Source: Hymenopus coronatus (Eukaryota; Arthropoda; Insecta; Mantodea; Hymenopodidae). Taken from it: a stretch of DNA of 64,000 nt. Under the pieces are notes generated by a model. It searched no databases, had not been told where the DNA came from, and saw nothing but the letters and a program-made list of their open reading frames with translations. The position numbers were made by a program, and so were the translations under genes. This document shows, piece by piece, positions 11,041 through 21,672 of the stretch (positions are counted from its first letter, which is position 1; the number at the start of each line of letters is the position of its first letter). The DNA is taken from the NCBI GenBank assembly GCA_030762935.1, contig CM060888.1, positions 118,555,468-118,619,467 of the forward strand, in the 5' to 3' direction.

Positions 11041-11175
11041 TATTCCACCAAAAAAATAATGTCGAAATTTTACGAAAAATAGTTTTTGAAGCTCAAATTC
11101 AAAACAATGTATATTTTAAACAGTCCACGTGTGTATGTGTGTTTGCACGTGTCTTTGAAAAGTATAACTCAAAAG
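11041..11175 (+). mobile_element. TPE head-side relic
   Basis: TATTCCACCAAAAAA, a degenerate ATTTTACGAAAAATAG segment, a GTGTGTATGTGTG patch and AGTATAACTCAAAAG occur in TPE order on the plus strand. The palindrome itself is missing. The fragment abuts the reversed copy that starts at 11181. Confidence 0.5.
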
Positions 11176-11180
11176 AAAAA

Positions 11181-12072
11181 AAAATCTTATGTGTTACACT
11201 CACATGACTTTCTCTAGCTGTTCTACAAACTTCATACATAAGATTCTTCTTCTTTCTGCACCTTGCTAATCGTGGTACTCATTAGCACAATGGTATTATT
11301 TAGTTCCGTATAAGTAGGAAGAAAATAAGGGAATACACTAGGCTAAACCAATAGTCAAATGTTTTAAAAGCTGTCGTTATGCGATTGTCATTACAAATCT
11401 CATCTTTTCTTGGCCAGGAGTAGAACAAAAGAAAAACGGACACTCCCGTCTGAGAAAAGAATAAGTACTTCACATCTGAAACTAATAACAATGAATACCC
11501 CGAAAACGGTAAACTCCACGAGAAAAATGTATATGACATAACTTGTGTATTTTAACAAGACCTACATTGTTTGTATAGTAAGCTTATGTCTATCTCTTAC
11601 GGTTTACTAGTTATGGCAAATTAAGCAAAATTCATCCAGAATAAACAGGTCTTCAGAAGCTATTCTCAGAAAATTCAAGATATACATTTTATTTGTTAGG
11701 TAAATATCTTTAATATATGATATTTTAATCAAAATCATTAGAGCCATTTTTAAGAAAATAAACATTTTCGAAAAAAGCTCCATGTGAAGGGTAGTTTGGG
11801 GTGGGGGGATTTTTCTCAAAATCTTCGTGTCGCATCCCTGGAAGATACTAAACTTAAATATCAAATTTGGTATTTTAGCTAATTTTCGTTTTTGAGTTAT
11901 CGTGTTCACAGACGCACGGACACACACACGGACCTTTTTCTCAAAATGCTTTTTTTTATACAGGGGGACGTAAAACATGTATTTACGATGAAATCTCGGT
12001 ATCGAATTTTTAGGTGGAATACAATACTTCTCTATCCCTATGTACATTGTACATATGGGGCTAGAGAAAGTA
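11181..12072 (-). mobile_element. TPE copy 11, full length
   Basis: This 892-bp minus-strand copy has the second tail subtype at its right-hand reading start (plus-strand 11181-11430). It has all middle landmarks and a head palindrome at about 12028-12072. The palindrome is imperfect: the outer arms (TTCTCTA and TAGAGAA) remain, and the centre has changed to a nested palindrome around TGTACATTGTACA. The 146-codon minus-strand frame across it is not preserved in other copies. Confidence 0.85.
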
Positions 12073-12077
12073 AAAAA

Positions 12078-12470
12078 GCATGCCTTTAGAGGCTATATCC
12101 AGAAAATTGAAGATATGCATTTTATTTGTCACACAAATATTTTAAATATAAGAGTTTTTAATCAAAATCGTAAGAGCCATTTTTGCGAAAATCAAAATTT
12201 TCGAAATTTTTCCATGTGAAGGGTAGTTGCGGATGGGGGGATTTTCTTGAAATCTTCGTGTGACATCCTTGCAAGATACCAAACTGAAATGCCAAGTTTG
12301 GTTTTTAACTGTCTTTTCGTTTTTGAGCACACACACACTAAAAATTTTTTTTTTGATTCAGGGGATCCCAAAACATATATTGCCGGTGAAATCTCGGTAT
12401 CGAATTTTTGGGTGCAATTCAATACCTTCTCTATACACTATATGCATAGTATGTGAAGAGAAAGTAAACT
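12078..12470 (-). mobile_element. TPE copy 12, head half, joined to copy 11
   Basis: This copy begins only five or six bases after the end of copy 11, at the TTTAGAGGCTATATCCAGAAAA motif, so its tail half is missing. It ends with a good palindrome at about 12430-12468. The tight junction suggests one element inserted in or beside another, or a recombination between copies. Confidence 0.8.
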
Positions 12471-12475
12471 GAATA

Positions 12476-12800
12476 AATACCAAATTGGTGTTTAAGTTCA
12501 GAATATTTCAAGGAAGCGGCACAGGACTTTTAAGATAATCCTCCGCTTCAAATTATTAATATGAATGGTATTTCGAATTTTGTATTTTCTTAAAGGTAGC
12601 TCTAACATTTTGATTAAAATACCACATGTTTCTGATATTTATACCCAAATAAAATATTTTTGAATATTCTGGGAATGTATAAAAGATCCTCTTCACTCTG
12701 AAGGAATTTCATATAATTTTGTATGACTGGCAAATAGAAGGTTGGCAAAAAGTACCAAATAAAAGTTGTACGCCTCTAAAACACGCAATTTATTCACACG
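12476..12800 (+). mobile_element. TPE middle relic
   Basis: Diverged plus-strand match from AAATACCAAATTGGTGTTTAA through AATATTCTGGGAATG to AAAACACGCAATTTA. Both ends are missing. It lies head to head with copy 12. Confidence 0.55.
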
Positions 12801-12814
12801 CACATGCTTATTGA

Positions 12815-12925
12815 CTGTGATGGATAAAGAATGATTCTGATTAAACAGAATTCCCCACCCCAGCAGGAATCGAAAACAGAACCTCAGGCTGAAAAGTCAG
12901 CTCGATGATCGCTCGACCCCAGAGA
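12815..12925 (-). repeat. tRNA-derived SINE remnant
   Basis: The minus strand has an A-box-like region (GGTCGAGCGATCATCGAGC) and a damaged B box (GTTTTCGATTCCT) at about 12865-12877. The 3' side reads AATTCTGTTTAATCAG, which resembles the sequence downstream of the related element at 25796-26006. This supports a shared SINE body. It is degenerate and not expected to be transcribed. Confidence 0.5.
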
Positions 12926-13761
12926 CATTCTCTGTTGTTTTCTAACATTACGGACTATAGTCTATACCCACTGTACAGTTAATTCAAAACATTAAAGTAA
13001 TGTAATGAAAATTATAGAAACATAAGAGCACGTTGTGTTTCACTGTCATATTATTCGCTTTCTCCGACGGCGACGATGATTAGGATGGTTGTCAACACTA
13101 ATAACAAGCAAGAGGAGTAGAACAAAGGACACTCGCGCTAATGCGTCAGTTTCCCACAGACCTGAGTTTACTTGGAATTGTCCCGTTGTTTTCTGCAACT
13201 CTTTTAGCGCACGAAGGAATATCTGCACACTTGGAGTACGTTGGGCCATCTGGTATTTAGAGACGATGGATGTGAGAGGCGATTGTAGGAGCGGCTTAAA
13301 CCATCAGTGGTCCTATCAGTGAACTGTAAAGCTGTCAGGAACATCTAAGCTAATAGGAGTACGTCGGTTAAGAAGAGAAGAGAGTTTGGAAAGTTCAGCA
13401 GAAGCCTGAGTAGTCAACATTAGAACGCAGATGACCCATATGCCAGTAGCACACCAAGGTAATCTGTTATTATCCTAGTGTGCCAGCAAACATAAATTCA
13501 TTGTTTATTTGCGTTGGAGGAATATTATGAAATGGACTGTTGCCTCAGTCTTAGGAGTAGAGCTCGATTTTGGGTTCCGAAGCGCACCAGTTACGAACAC
13601 CCAGAGCTGTCAGCGTTGTAAAGAGATGGTATTGGGGAGGGGTTTGTATCGTAAACATGCACACATTGAGGTATACTATTTTCCAAAAGTAGCACATTAC
13701 ATGTAATTGAAATTATATGCACCGTTCTAATTCATAAAGCAACACAATAAAACAATTATTT
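12926..13761. other. Unassigned sequence with GC-richer centre
   Basis: Short frames on both strands (for example minus 13046-13249, ending in an arginine-rich run) show no known domain. I looked for exon-like features and could not find consistent splice sites or codon bias. No repeat match to the rest of the window was seen. Confidence 0.35.
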
Positions 13762-14648
13762 ACTTTCTCTATACCTACTATGTGCATAGTGTATAGAGAA
13801 GGTATTGTAATGCACCCAAAAATTCGATACCAAGATTTCACCAGAAATACATGCTTTGAGACCTTCTGAATTAAAAAAAAAAGCATTTCTAGAAAAATGT
13901 CCGTGTGTGTGTGTGTGTCTGTGTGTACATGTGTGTGTGTCTGTGGGCAGCATAGCTCAAAAACGAAAAGTTCGTTAAAAACCAAACTTGTTATTTACGT
14001 TTGGTACCTTCCAAGGACGCGACACGAAGATTCTCAAGAAACCCACCCACCCCCAACTAACCTTTACATGGAACTTTTTTCGAAAATTTTGATTTTATAA
14101 AAAAATGACTCTAAAGATTTTGATTAAAATATCGTATATTTACAATATTTACCTGACAAATAAAATGTATATCTTAAATTTTCTGGGAATAACCTCTGAA
14201 GACTACTTTATTCTGGATGAATTTTATGGAATTTTGTGTAACTACTAAACCGTAAGAGATGGACAAAAACATAACACACAAAAAATGTAGAGCACGTTAA
14301 AACACACAATTTATGTGATATACATTTTTTTCGTGGAGTTGATCTTTTTGAGATATTCCTTATTTTTGGTTTCACTTTGAAAAACTTGTACTTTTCTCAT
14401 ACAGGAATTTGCCAACTCGTGTCCATACAAACAAATGAACTTCAGTCACATAGCAACCAGCTTTTGGCTTTCACTTTAACTTGTGGTGCTCCCTTATTTC
14501 GCTTCTATTTGCATTAAAGTAAGAAATAAGACAATTTCTGCTAATTTTTCTCGATTAGCATGAAATAAATAAAAGAATAAGCTTATTAACAATACTTTGT
14601 TACAGAGATATAGAGAAAATCATGTGAATGGAACACATCAGATTTTTT
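13762..14648 (+). mobile_element. TPE copy 14, full length (best reference copy)
   Basis: This 887-bp copy has all parts in order: palindrome (13762-13802), a (GT)n-rich block near 13900-13942, the ACGAAAAG motif, the C-rich block near 14042-14055, the TAAATTTTCTGGGAATA motif, TTCGTGGAGTTGAT, the CAACCAGCTTTTGGC motif, GCTAATTTTTCTCGATTAGC, and the tail stem ending near 14648. The GCTAA...TTAGC motif is itself a small hairpin shared by many copies. No frame longer than about 90 codons is present, so the element cannot code for its own mobility. Confidence 0.9.
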
Positions 14649-15030
14649 CATAATATAATTAGTAAATAAAAACCCTTATACTTTTACAAATAAAAGTATA
14701 AAACTTCATACAAGACATTCAGGATAATAATGTGTAGAGCTTTGAAAAGACAATGAACATAAATCACCAAACTCGCTCAGAATTCATTGAAGTGAATTAC
14801 AAGAGGCATCTTTAATGTATCGAAAAAACAAAAATCAACATGTTGTTTCTTAACGAATTAATGCGCGTTTACCAATTCATTGAGACGCTATTTGATTCTA
14901 TTTGAAACTTCTCATTTGGACAATTGCCGACAGTTAGGACAGTTGGTAAAATGTACATTTAATAAATGAATTGCTTGAGATGACAAAATATTTTATTAGC
15001 CCAATTTGGTCAATTAAATGTAAGCATTAA
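14649..15030. other. AT-rich spacer, nothing recognised
   Basis: No frame, repeat match or RNA gene was seen in this 382-bp stretch. Confidence 0.4.
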
Positions 15031-15148
15031 GAGTCGTGGCCAAGTGATTAGATCGCTTGCCTTTCACCTAGACGTGCCCCAGGGGACCTCATGTTGGATA
15101 TGTGGTAGAGGAAGCGGTTTCCCCCGTCATTCATTCCACCGATAACCA
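15031..15148 (+). repeat. tRNA-derived SINE remnant
   Basis: GAGTCGTGGCCAAGTGATTAG is a good A-box region, followed by an anticodon-arm-like stretch (GCTTGCCTTTCACC). The B box is not clear: the expected position reads GGGGACCTCATGTTGGA. The downstream GTAGAGGAAGCGG block may be SINE body. It is adjacent to a TPE fragment starting at 15149. Confidence 0.45.
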
Positions 15149-15529
15149 TCATGTATATGACATAAATTGTGTGTTTTAACGAGATATATATTTTTTGCAG
15201 TACGTTTTTGTCTATCTCTTAAGGTTACCAGTTATACAAAAGTAATACAAATATCATGCAGAATGAAGAGGTCATCAGAGGCTATTCCTAGAAAATTCAA
15301 GATATACATTTGTTTGTCATGCAAATATCTTAATCACATGCCAATTTAATCAAAATCGTTACAGCCATTTTTGAGAAAGTAAAATTTTTTAAAAATGTTC
15401 AATGTAAAGGGTGGTTGGGGTGGGGGGATGTTCTTTAAAATCTTCGTGTCGGATTCTTGAAAGATACTGAACTTAAATACCAAGTTTGGTATTTTAATAA
15501 CTTTTCGTTTTTGAGCTATGCTGCTCGTA

Positions 15530-15565
<36 letters not shown>

Positions 15566-15578
15566 CAAGAGAAAGTAA
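15149..15578 (-). mobile_element. TPE copy 15, tail missing and palindrome collapsed
   Basis: On the minus strand this covers the middle and the head side. A pure (CA)n run of about 32 bp (15533-15563) has expanded at the GT-rich spot found in all copies. Directly after it comes ACAAGAGAAAGTA, so most of the head palindrome has been deleted and only its outer arm remains. Confidence 0.75.
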
Positions 15579-16228
15579 AAATTGAATGAATACCTTGCAA
15601 TTCAATAAACTATATACCTGGAAGCCAATTCTCTTAAGTATATTGATTCCAACTTCACAATTTTATTTTTATATCTCTTACCATTACAAATTCTAGTGGA
15701 CTTCAATATTACACAATGAATTAATTTATAGTCGTAATCGTTTGTTTTATTAACTTTATGGGGAGATTGTGAACTTTCTCTAAAAGAGTTTGCTGACTTT
15801 GTCAATTCTGTTACGATTTCTTAGCTTCAATGACTAAAATGTAGGTAATTGAAGGATAACTTTCATTAATCTACTTTACTCCGTTTAAGAGCACAATTTC
15901 ATACCATAAATATTGGGTTCCTTCTTCCTCATATTATTATTATTATTATTATTATTAAACACTATAGCAGAATATTATTTTTGTAATAAAAGAAGAAAAA
16001 TATTGAAATGGTTTGACGTAAAGAGGATGGAAAGTAGAACTCGGAATGGAAGATGGAGGGAAGAAGAGGGAAGATAAAGCCTAGGGAACAATGGTTGCAC
16101 AGTAAGAATAAATACCTATGAACAGCAAAGGACTTATAGGAGAAGGTGTAGAAGACAAATCTGTGGAGAAATAAAATTGCTTTGTGTTGAAGGATAACTA
16201 TTGTATTATGAAAGATATCTAGTAAAAC

Positions 16229-16265
<37 letters not shown>

Positions 16266-16271
16266 ATCACT
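15579..16271. other. Unassigned sequence with two (ATT)n microsatellites
   Basis: (ATT)n runs lie at about 15932-15957 and 16230-16263. The intervening DNA is purine-rich (16015-16090). No gene is supported. A 167-codon minus-strand frame spanning 15962-16465 owes much of its length to the ATT run, which reads as poly-isoleucine. Confidence 0.6.
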
Positions 16272-16470
16272 GCCATCGTCGTCGTCCTCCGTGGTTCTAA
16301 GGGTACAATGCTAACATTAGTGCCCGAGGTCATAGGTTCAAACACGGGAAGGGCGATGGATTTTTTCGGACGTAAAATCTTAGCACAGTTTCTTTCGGAA
16401 GGGAAGTAAAGCGGGCCCTGTATAGTAAATTTATATAGAGCCCTCCGAGCTAAATTTCCGGCCAAAATTA
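16272..16470 (+). mobile_element. tRNA-derived SINE (GATGGATTTTTTCGG family)
   Basis: The head is tRNA-like: CCTCCGTGGTTCTAAGG, then GTACAATGCTAACATTAG, then a B box close to consensus (AGGTTCAAACAC). The body begins GGGCGATGGATTTTTTCGGA and CGTAAAATCTTAGCA. The same body start occurs in the SINE at 40077-40187, so the two are one family. An extra downstream segment (16375-16465) is GC-richer and may be the rest of the body. No poly(A) or target duplication was identified. Confidence 0.65.
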
Positions 16471-16817
16471 GAATGGGATGATATAAGCTATCGTAGTTAA
16501 ATACCGCTCCATCAACAAATTCAACTTCATTGTATTCATTCTGGTATTTTAGTGCTCAGTTCGCTAACATAACCGAAAACGAGTTTTTTTTTATAGTTGC
16601 AATATTTGTTAAAGTCTAAGTAAAAAACAAGATTTCAAAAACAAAGTTTAGAAGCATATTAAAATACTTAACATGACCAACTTCACAAACCATCTAGCAA
16701 GATAATAAAACCTGACATAAAACTATATGTAGATATTAACCCACTAAGTTATCTGTTTTTTTTTTGTTTTTTTTTTTTTTTTCAATTTCGGTGTATTTTG
16801 TACTACAAAAAGAAAGG
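16471..16817. other. AT-rich spacer, nothing recognised
   Basis: It contains a poly-T tract (about 16759-16783) and no other feature that I can support. Confidence 0.4.
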
Positions 16818-17535
16818 AAAAAATCTGACGTGTTCCATTTACAGAACTTTCTCTAGCTTTTCCATATATAAACTATCCTCACAAAAGATTATTCTTTTAT
16901 CAACACCATGCTAATCGAGAGAAGCATTAGCAGAATTGATCTTATTACTTGCTTCATTGTAAGTAGAAGTAAAATAAGCGAATATATTAAGTCAATGCTT
17001 TTAAAAGCTGGTCGCTATGTGAAACAATTGAGGTTCGATTTGCTGTGCATGATCCCGTTTGAAAAACTGAAATCAATAACAAGGAATATCTCTAAAACAG
17101 TCAATTTTACAAGAAAACCGTATATAACATAAACTTAATATGTTATAAAGAGTTCTACATTTTCTGTGTAGCAATTTTTGGTTATCTCTGGCGGCTTAAC
17201 TATTATGCAAAATTCTGCACAACTCATCCGGAATAAAGAGGTTTTCGGAAGCTATTCCCAGAAAATTCAAAATATACATTTTATTGTGATGTAAATTTAA
17301 TATGCGGCTTCTTATTCGAAATCGTTATAGTCATATTTGAGGAAAACACATTTTTCAAAAATTGCTCCATGTAAAGGGTAGTTTATGCTGGGAGGATTTT
17401 CGGTTTTCTTGAAAACCTTCGTGTCGTACCCTTAGAAGATATTAAACATAAATACTAATGTTATGCTGTTCACAGACACACAGACGTTTTTCTAAAAATG
17501 TTTTATTCGGACTCAGGGGACTTCAAAACAAATAT
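16818..17535 (-). mobile_element. TPE copy 16, head palindrome missing
   Basis: Minus-strand copy with the second tail subtype, complete through the middle. It fades near 17535 just before the palindrome would start, at CAGGGGACTTCAAAACAAATA. Its tail shares the ACAAAAGATTATTCTTTTATC segment with the 4371 copy. Confidence 0.75.
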
Positions 17536-17635
17536 TCAGTTGAGAATTGCTTTACGTGATTTTAATAAGAAGAAACCTTTACTGACTACATATTCACAAC
17601 AGCCTAAGTAATGCAAAGTTAGAATCAGACTGAAA

Positions 17636-18475
17636 AAAAAAATCTGATTTGTTCCATTTACATGACTTTCTCGATATCTCTGCAACAAATTATTGTTAAA
17701 AACCTTATGCTTCTATTTACTTCATGCTAATCGAGAAAAAGCTAGCAGAAATAGTCTTATCACCTGTTTCCTTGTAAGTAGAAGCGAAATAAGGGAGTAA
17801 CATAGGTTAAAGTGATAGTCAAAACCTGGTTGTTGTGTGACTGAAGGTCCTTTCTTTGTATGGACTGGAGTTGACAAATCCCTGTATGAGAAAAGAATAC
17901 GTTTTTTTAAAAACAAGGAATCTCTAAAAAAAAAAAAAATCAACTCCACGAAAAAAAAAAAAAAATATAACATAGATTGTGCGTTTTAACATGCTCTACA
18001 TTATTTGAGTGCTAAGTTTGTGCCCATCTCTTACAGTTTAGAAGTTATGCAAAATTCCGTAAAATTCATCCAGAATAAAGTATTAATCGGAGGCTATTTC
18101 CAGAAAAGTCAAGATATACATTTTATTTAGCATGTAAGTATCTCAAATATAAGAGATTTTAATCAAAATCGTTAGAGCCATTTTTGAGAAAATCAAGCAT
18201 TTCGAAAAAAAAGTTTAATGTAAAGAGTAGTAGAGTAGTTGGGGGTGAAGGGATTTTCTTGAAAGTCTTCGTGTCGCATCATTGGAAGATATCAAACTTA
18301 AATACCACACAGACACACATTCACACGCGGACCTTTTTCCAAAAGTGCTTTTTTTTTTTTGTTTTGTTTCAGGGGACCCAAAACATGTATTTCCTGTGAA
18401 ATGTCGGTATCGAATTTTTGGGTCGAATACAATACCTTCTCTATACACTTGTACATAGTACGTTTAGAGAAAGTA
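17636..18475 (-). mobile_element. TPE copy 17, nearly full length
   Basis: This is an 840-bp minus-strand copy. The tail starts with AATCTGATTTGTTCC, and the palindrome at about 18436-18474 keeps both outer arms. Poly-A and poly-T slippage tracts (17929-17965 and 18350-18361) lie at A-rich spots also present in other copies. The palindrome's centre is reduced to CACTTGTACATAGTACG. Confidence 0.85.
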
Positions 18476-19168
18476 CTACAATTCCATAGGCGAGATTTGA
18501 TGGTTAACTAGGATCGGCAAACTTAAATTACTTGAGATATCATGAATTGCCGTGAATTCGGGAAAAAATGTGAGTCAGTTGGGAAACTCAATGTCCAACC
18601 GGTATGTTGCCATTGATAACGCCGTTATTTATAACATTGGTACGAAAATTCGAAGGTCCGTGGTTCAGGCTATGACATGAAATTGCCATAGATTAAATAA
18701 TTGTTCATAATACAAATACTAGATATAAACAGGAAATATCAAAAACGAAATTCTGTTCATCCAGCCTATGCTGTATAGGAAAGAGAAAGTGCTGCAAGTA
18801 GTATCCTGCACTGGAAGAAATGCTCCTTCAAGAACACGAACGCGTTGTCTGAGATCAGCCAACTGTTCCATCACGAAGACACGGGTTGATCGTTCGGAAT
18901 CCTCGACGGCATTGTTAACACAAAAACAGAAGATGCATTTAAGTGCGGAGCACAAACATTTCTTTCTTCGCAGTAAATAACTAGCATCTCTTTATCTCTT
19001 TCACCATCAGCAGCGCCCTGTTTGCTGAATTCGGTATCAGATGTTGTGCCATACCTAACAAGCCGCACACTTATGAAGACATTAAATGACTTGCAGCTCC
19101 AGATTGAAACTTCGGACTCGTGCAATAGATTCATTAGAAGACAAGCTGCTTTTAGTAGGATAATTAAT
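18476..19168. other. Unassigned sequence, possible coding-like patch on the minus strand
   Basis: On the minus strand, about 18775-18915 encodes MEQLADLRQRVRVLEGAFL, a phrase with heptad-like leucine spacing. Its upstream flank is pyrimidine-rich on that strand, with an AG that could serve as a splice acceptor, but I find no matching donor. It could be a short exon, a relic of a transposon protein with a coiled coil, or chance. No family is recognised. Confidence 0.2.
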
Positions 19169-19219
19169 GCATTCCACCCAAATATGTCACCAAGATATTA
19201 CCGGAAATACAAGTTTAAA
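19169..19219 (+). mobile_element. TPE head-side relic
   Basis: GCATTCCACCCAAATATGTC and ATTACCGGAAATACAAGTTT match the region just after the palindrome of other copies. The relic ends where the complete copy at 19222 begins, so a younger copy probably inserted into it. Confidence 0.55.
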
Positions 19220-19221
19220 GG

Positions 19222-20090
19222 TACTTTCTCTACACGTACTATATGCAGTGTATAGAGAAGGTATTATATTCCACCCAAAAAATTGATATCGAGATTTCAC
19301 CGGAAATACATGTTTTGGGTTCCCCTGAATACAAAAAAAAAAGCATTTTTGGAAAAAGGTCCATGTGTATGTGTGTGCGTGTGTGTCTGTGGACAGCATA
19401 ACTCAAAAACGAAAATACCGTTAAACACCAAACTTGGTTTTTAAGTTTATCTTCCAAGGATTCGACAGGAAGATTTTCAAGAAAATCCCCCCCACGACAA
19501 ACTACCCTTTACATGGAAAAAATTTCGAAAATGTTGATTTTCTCAAAAATGGCTCTGACGATTTTGATTAAAATATCTTATATCTAAGATATTTACATGA
19601 CAAATAAAATGTATAGCTTACATTTTTTTGGAATAGCCTCTAAAAGCCTCTTTATTCGTGATGATTTTTATTGAATTTTACATAACTGGTAAACCATAAA
19701 AGATAGACAAAAGCCTACTACACCAAAAATGTAGATCACTGTAAAACACACAATTTGTGTCATATTAATTTTTTCGTGGAGTTGATCGTTTTAGACATAT
19801 TCCTTGTTATTGATTTCAGCTTTAAAATTTTTACTTTTCTCATACAGGAATTTGTCATATCCTGCCCATACAAACAAAGGAACTTCAATTACATAGCAAC
19901 CAGCTTTTGACTATCACTTTAGCCTATGCTACTCCCTTATTTCGCTTCTACTTGCATGGAGGCAAGTAGTAAGACAATTTATGCTAATTTTTCTCAACTA
20001 GCACAAGTAAATAGAAGAATAAACTTTTTAAGGATCATTTGTTGCAGAGATGTAGAGAAATTCAGGTGAGTGTAACACGTTAGATTTCTT
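19222..20090 (+). mobile_element. TPE copy 19, full length
   Basis: This 869-bp copy has a palindrome at 19222-19260, the complete middle and a tail at about 20050-20090. It is inserted next to a TPE head relic. The tail stem is slightly altered (GTGAGTGTAACAC). Confidence 0.85.
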
Positions 20091-20199
20091 TTATTTTTAT
20101 AGTGTTTAGTGCCCAATTTTATTACATATGGCACCGCAAGCGATTAGAGGTCTTAAATCCACATTCAAAAGCGGAATTTTTCTGAATCTTTATAATTTC

Positions 20200-20610
20200 T
20201 GATGAAAAAAAAACATAAAAAACATGTTTATAAAAAGCCCTGCTCACGCACTTGTGTGTGTGTGTGTGTGGTGTAACATCTTAATAACAAACGAAAAGTG
20301 AGTTAAATATTAAACTTGGATATATCAAGGATGTGACATAAAGATTTCCAAAAAATTCCTAACTCCAAATTACCCTTTAGGTGGACAAGTTTTTGTTATT
20401 TTCTCAAATGTTGCTGAATGATTATTATTATATTACCATATGTTTAAGCTATTTACATGACACATGCAATTTATATCTTGGATTGTACATGAATAGCCTG
20501 TTATTTCCTCTTTATGCCGAGTGAATTGTGTATAATTTGTAAGTTGTAAGAGCTAGACATAAACCTACACCAGAAAATTTAAATCGCATAATTTATGACA
20601 AATAACCTTT
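20200..20610 (+). mobile_element. Old TPE relic
   Basis: It has a (GT)n block near 20253-20270, AACAAACGAAAAGTGAG, AACTCCAAATTACCCTTTA, TATTTACATGACACATG and AATAGCCTG in TPE order, all with many changes. Both ends are missing. Confidence 0.55.
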
Positions 20611-20734
20611 TGTGGCATTAAGTATGAACATCTTTATTATTGATTTGAATTGCCAAGTATTTTATTATTAGGCATTTTTAACTAGTAATTTCTGTTTAAC
20701 AATATTTATATCAGGATTAGAGGCTAATTTTGAG

Positions 20735-21005
20735 TATGATTTTTTTTTTGGGGGGGGGGAGGTTTAACGTCCTTAAACCTGGTTGGTCATATCGGACGAT
20801 GAATGACATTGGTGAAATGATGCTCAAATGATCTCGGGGTCCATGGAGCTTAAAGCTAAAGACATTCGTCTTCTCAGGATAAGGGAAAAGCCCCCAAAAA
20901 AACCTTATCCGGGTAACTCACCCTAAGCGAGATTCGAACTCACGACCTGTTGAATATGAGGCAGACACACTACTACCACACTACCAGGCGGGCAGAATAT
21001 GATTT
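20735..21005. other. Target-site duplication around the SINE
   Basis: TATGATTT at 20735-20742 and again at 20998-21005 flank the SINE exactly at its A tail and its tRNA-like start. The match is eight of eight. The left copy merges with the A-tail run, so its true length could be one or two bases longer. Confidence 0.8.
20743..20997 (-). mobile_element. tRNA-derived SINE with 8-bp target duplication
   Basis: On the minus strand the element starts near 20995 with GCCCGCCTGGTAGTGTGG (A-box region). It has a B box matching GAGTTCGAATCTC (plus-strand about 20929-20941) and a body ending in GGACGTTAAACCTC, then a C run and an A tail (plus-strand 20741-20760). TATGATTT occurs directly on both sides (20735-20742 and 20998-21005), which is a target-site duplication expected from LINE-mediated insertion. 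The body ending in GACGTTAAACC is, as I recall, found in several invertebrate SINEs. This is the best preserved SINE in the window. Confidence 0.85.
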
Positions 21006-21300
21006 AAAGAAAAGTATTGCTTTATTTACATTAAAGGTCGCGCTATTCCTTTTCGTCTCGTGGTCAGGCAAAGATAACGGAAGTTCAAAATCATCACTTA
21101 GTGACCCGTTGCTAAAAGATTTAATTATTGCTTATGGTCAATGACCTATGACTCGCATCTCGATCCAACGGGATCTTTTGTGCTTACCAACTCTAAGAGT
21201 AACGGATGAGGTGAAGCAACCGCAGGATGCTTCAAATAGGCAGACCGACAGAGACGCGCGGGGTTTCCGAACGACATCCAGGCTTGATGAACCAGTGACA
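21006..21300. other. Flank between SINE and LINE, no feature recognised
   Basis: Composition is more balanced than in the TPE-rich part. No domain, repeat match or RNA gene is visible. Confidence 0.4.
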
Positions 21301-21336
21301 CTTTTTTTTTTTTTTTTTTTTTTTTTCTTTTTTTAC

Positions 21337-21450
21337 CGTGGAGGGGAAAAATGCATTACGCATTCAACCCCCAGCCGAAGTGCAATGGCTGGGAGGATAT
21401 GTGGGACTCTCCGCCCTGCTGCGGCATACCCACTAAAAAACCCCTCCACG
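21337..21450. repeat. 10-bp inverted repeat in the LINE 3' region
   Basis: CGTGGAGGGG (21337-21346) and CCCCTCCACG (21441-21450) are exact reverse complements about 94 bp apart. One arm touches the poly(A) tail. A structured 3' end can serve as a recognition site for the reverse transcriptase of non-LTR elements. That role here is only an inference. Confidence 0.7.
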
Positions 21451-21672
21451 TTATATCACGTAGTTTGCTGTATTTCATCGAAGCTTTGCGCGGTCCCGCA
21501 ATTGCACCCGCGGTAGTAAGTGGAATTTGGGATGCTGCCGCACTATGTGCGGGAGCGGGTAAAGGTTATTTGTAGGCTACAGTCATGAAACCTGACTGCA
21601 GCCTAGGGAATTAAAGGTGATATTGGGAAGGAATGTAGGTGAAGGTTTTTGCAGGAGTTTTAGGTGGTGAAC

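Noticed and set aside
15962..16465. 167-codon minus-strand frame
   Set aside because: Much of its length comes from an (ATT)n run read as isoleucine and from antisense SINE sequence.
18581..18700. A further tRNA-derived SINE
   Set aside because: GGTCCGTGGTTCAGGC resembles a B box only loosely, and no A box lies at the right distance.
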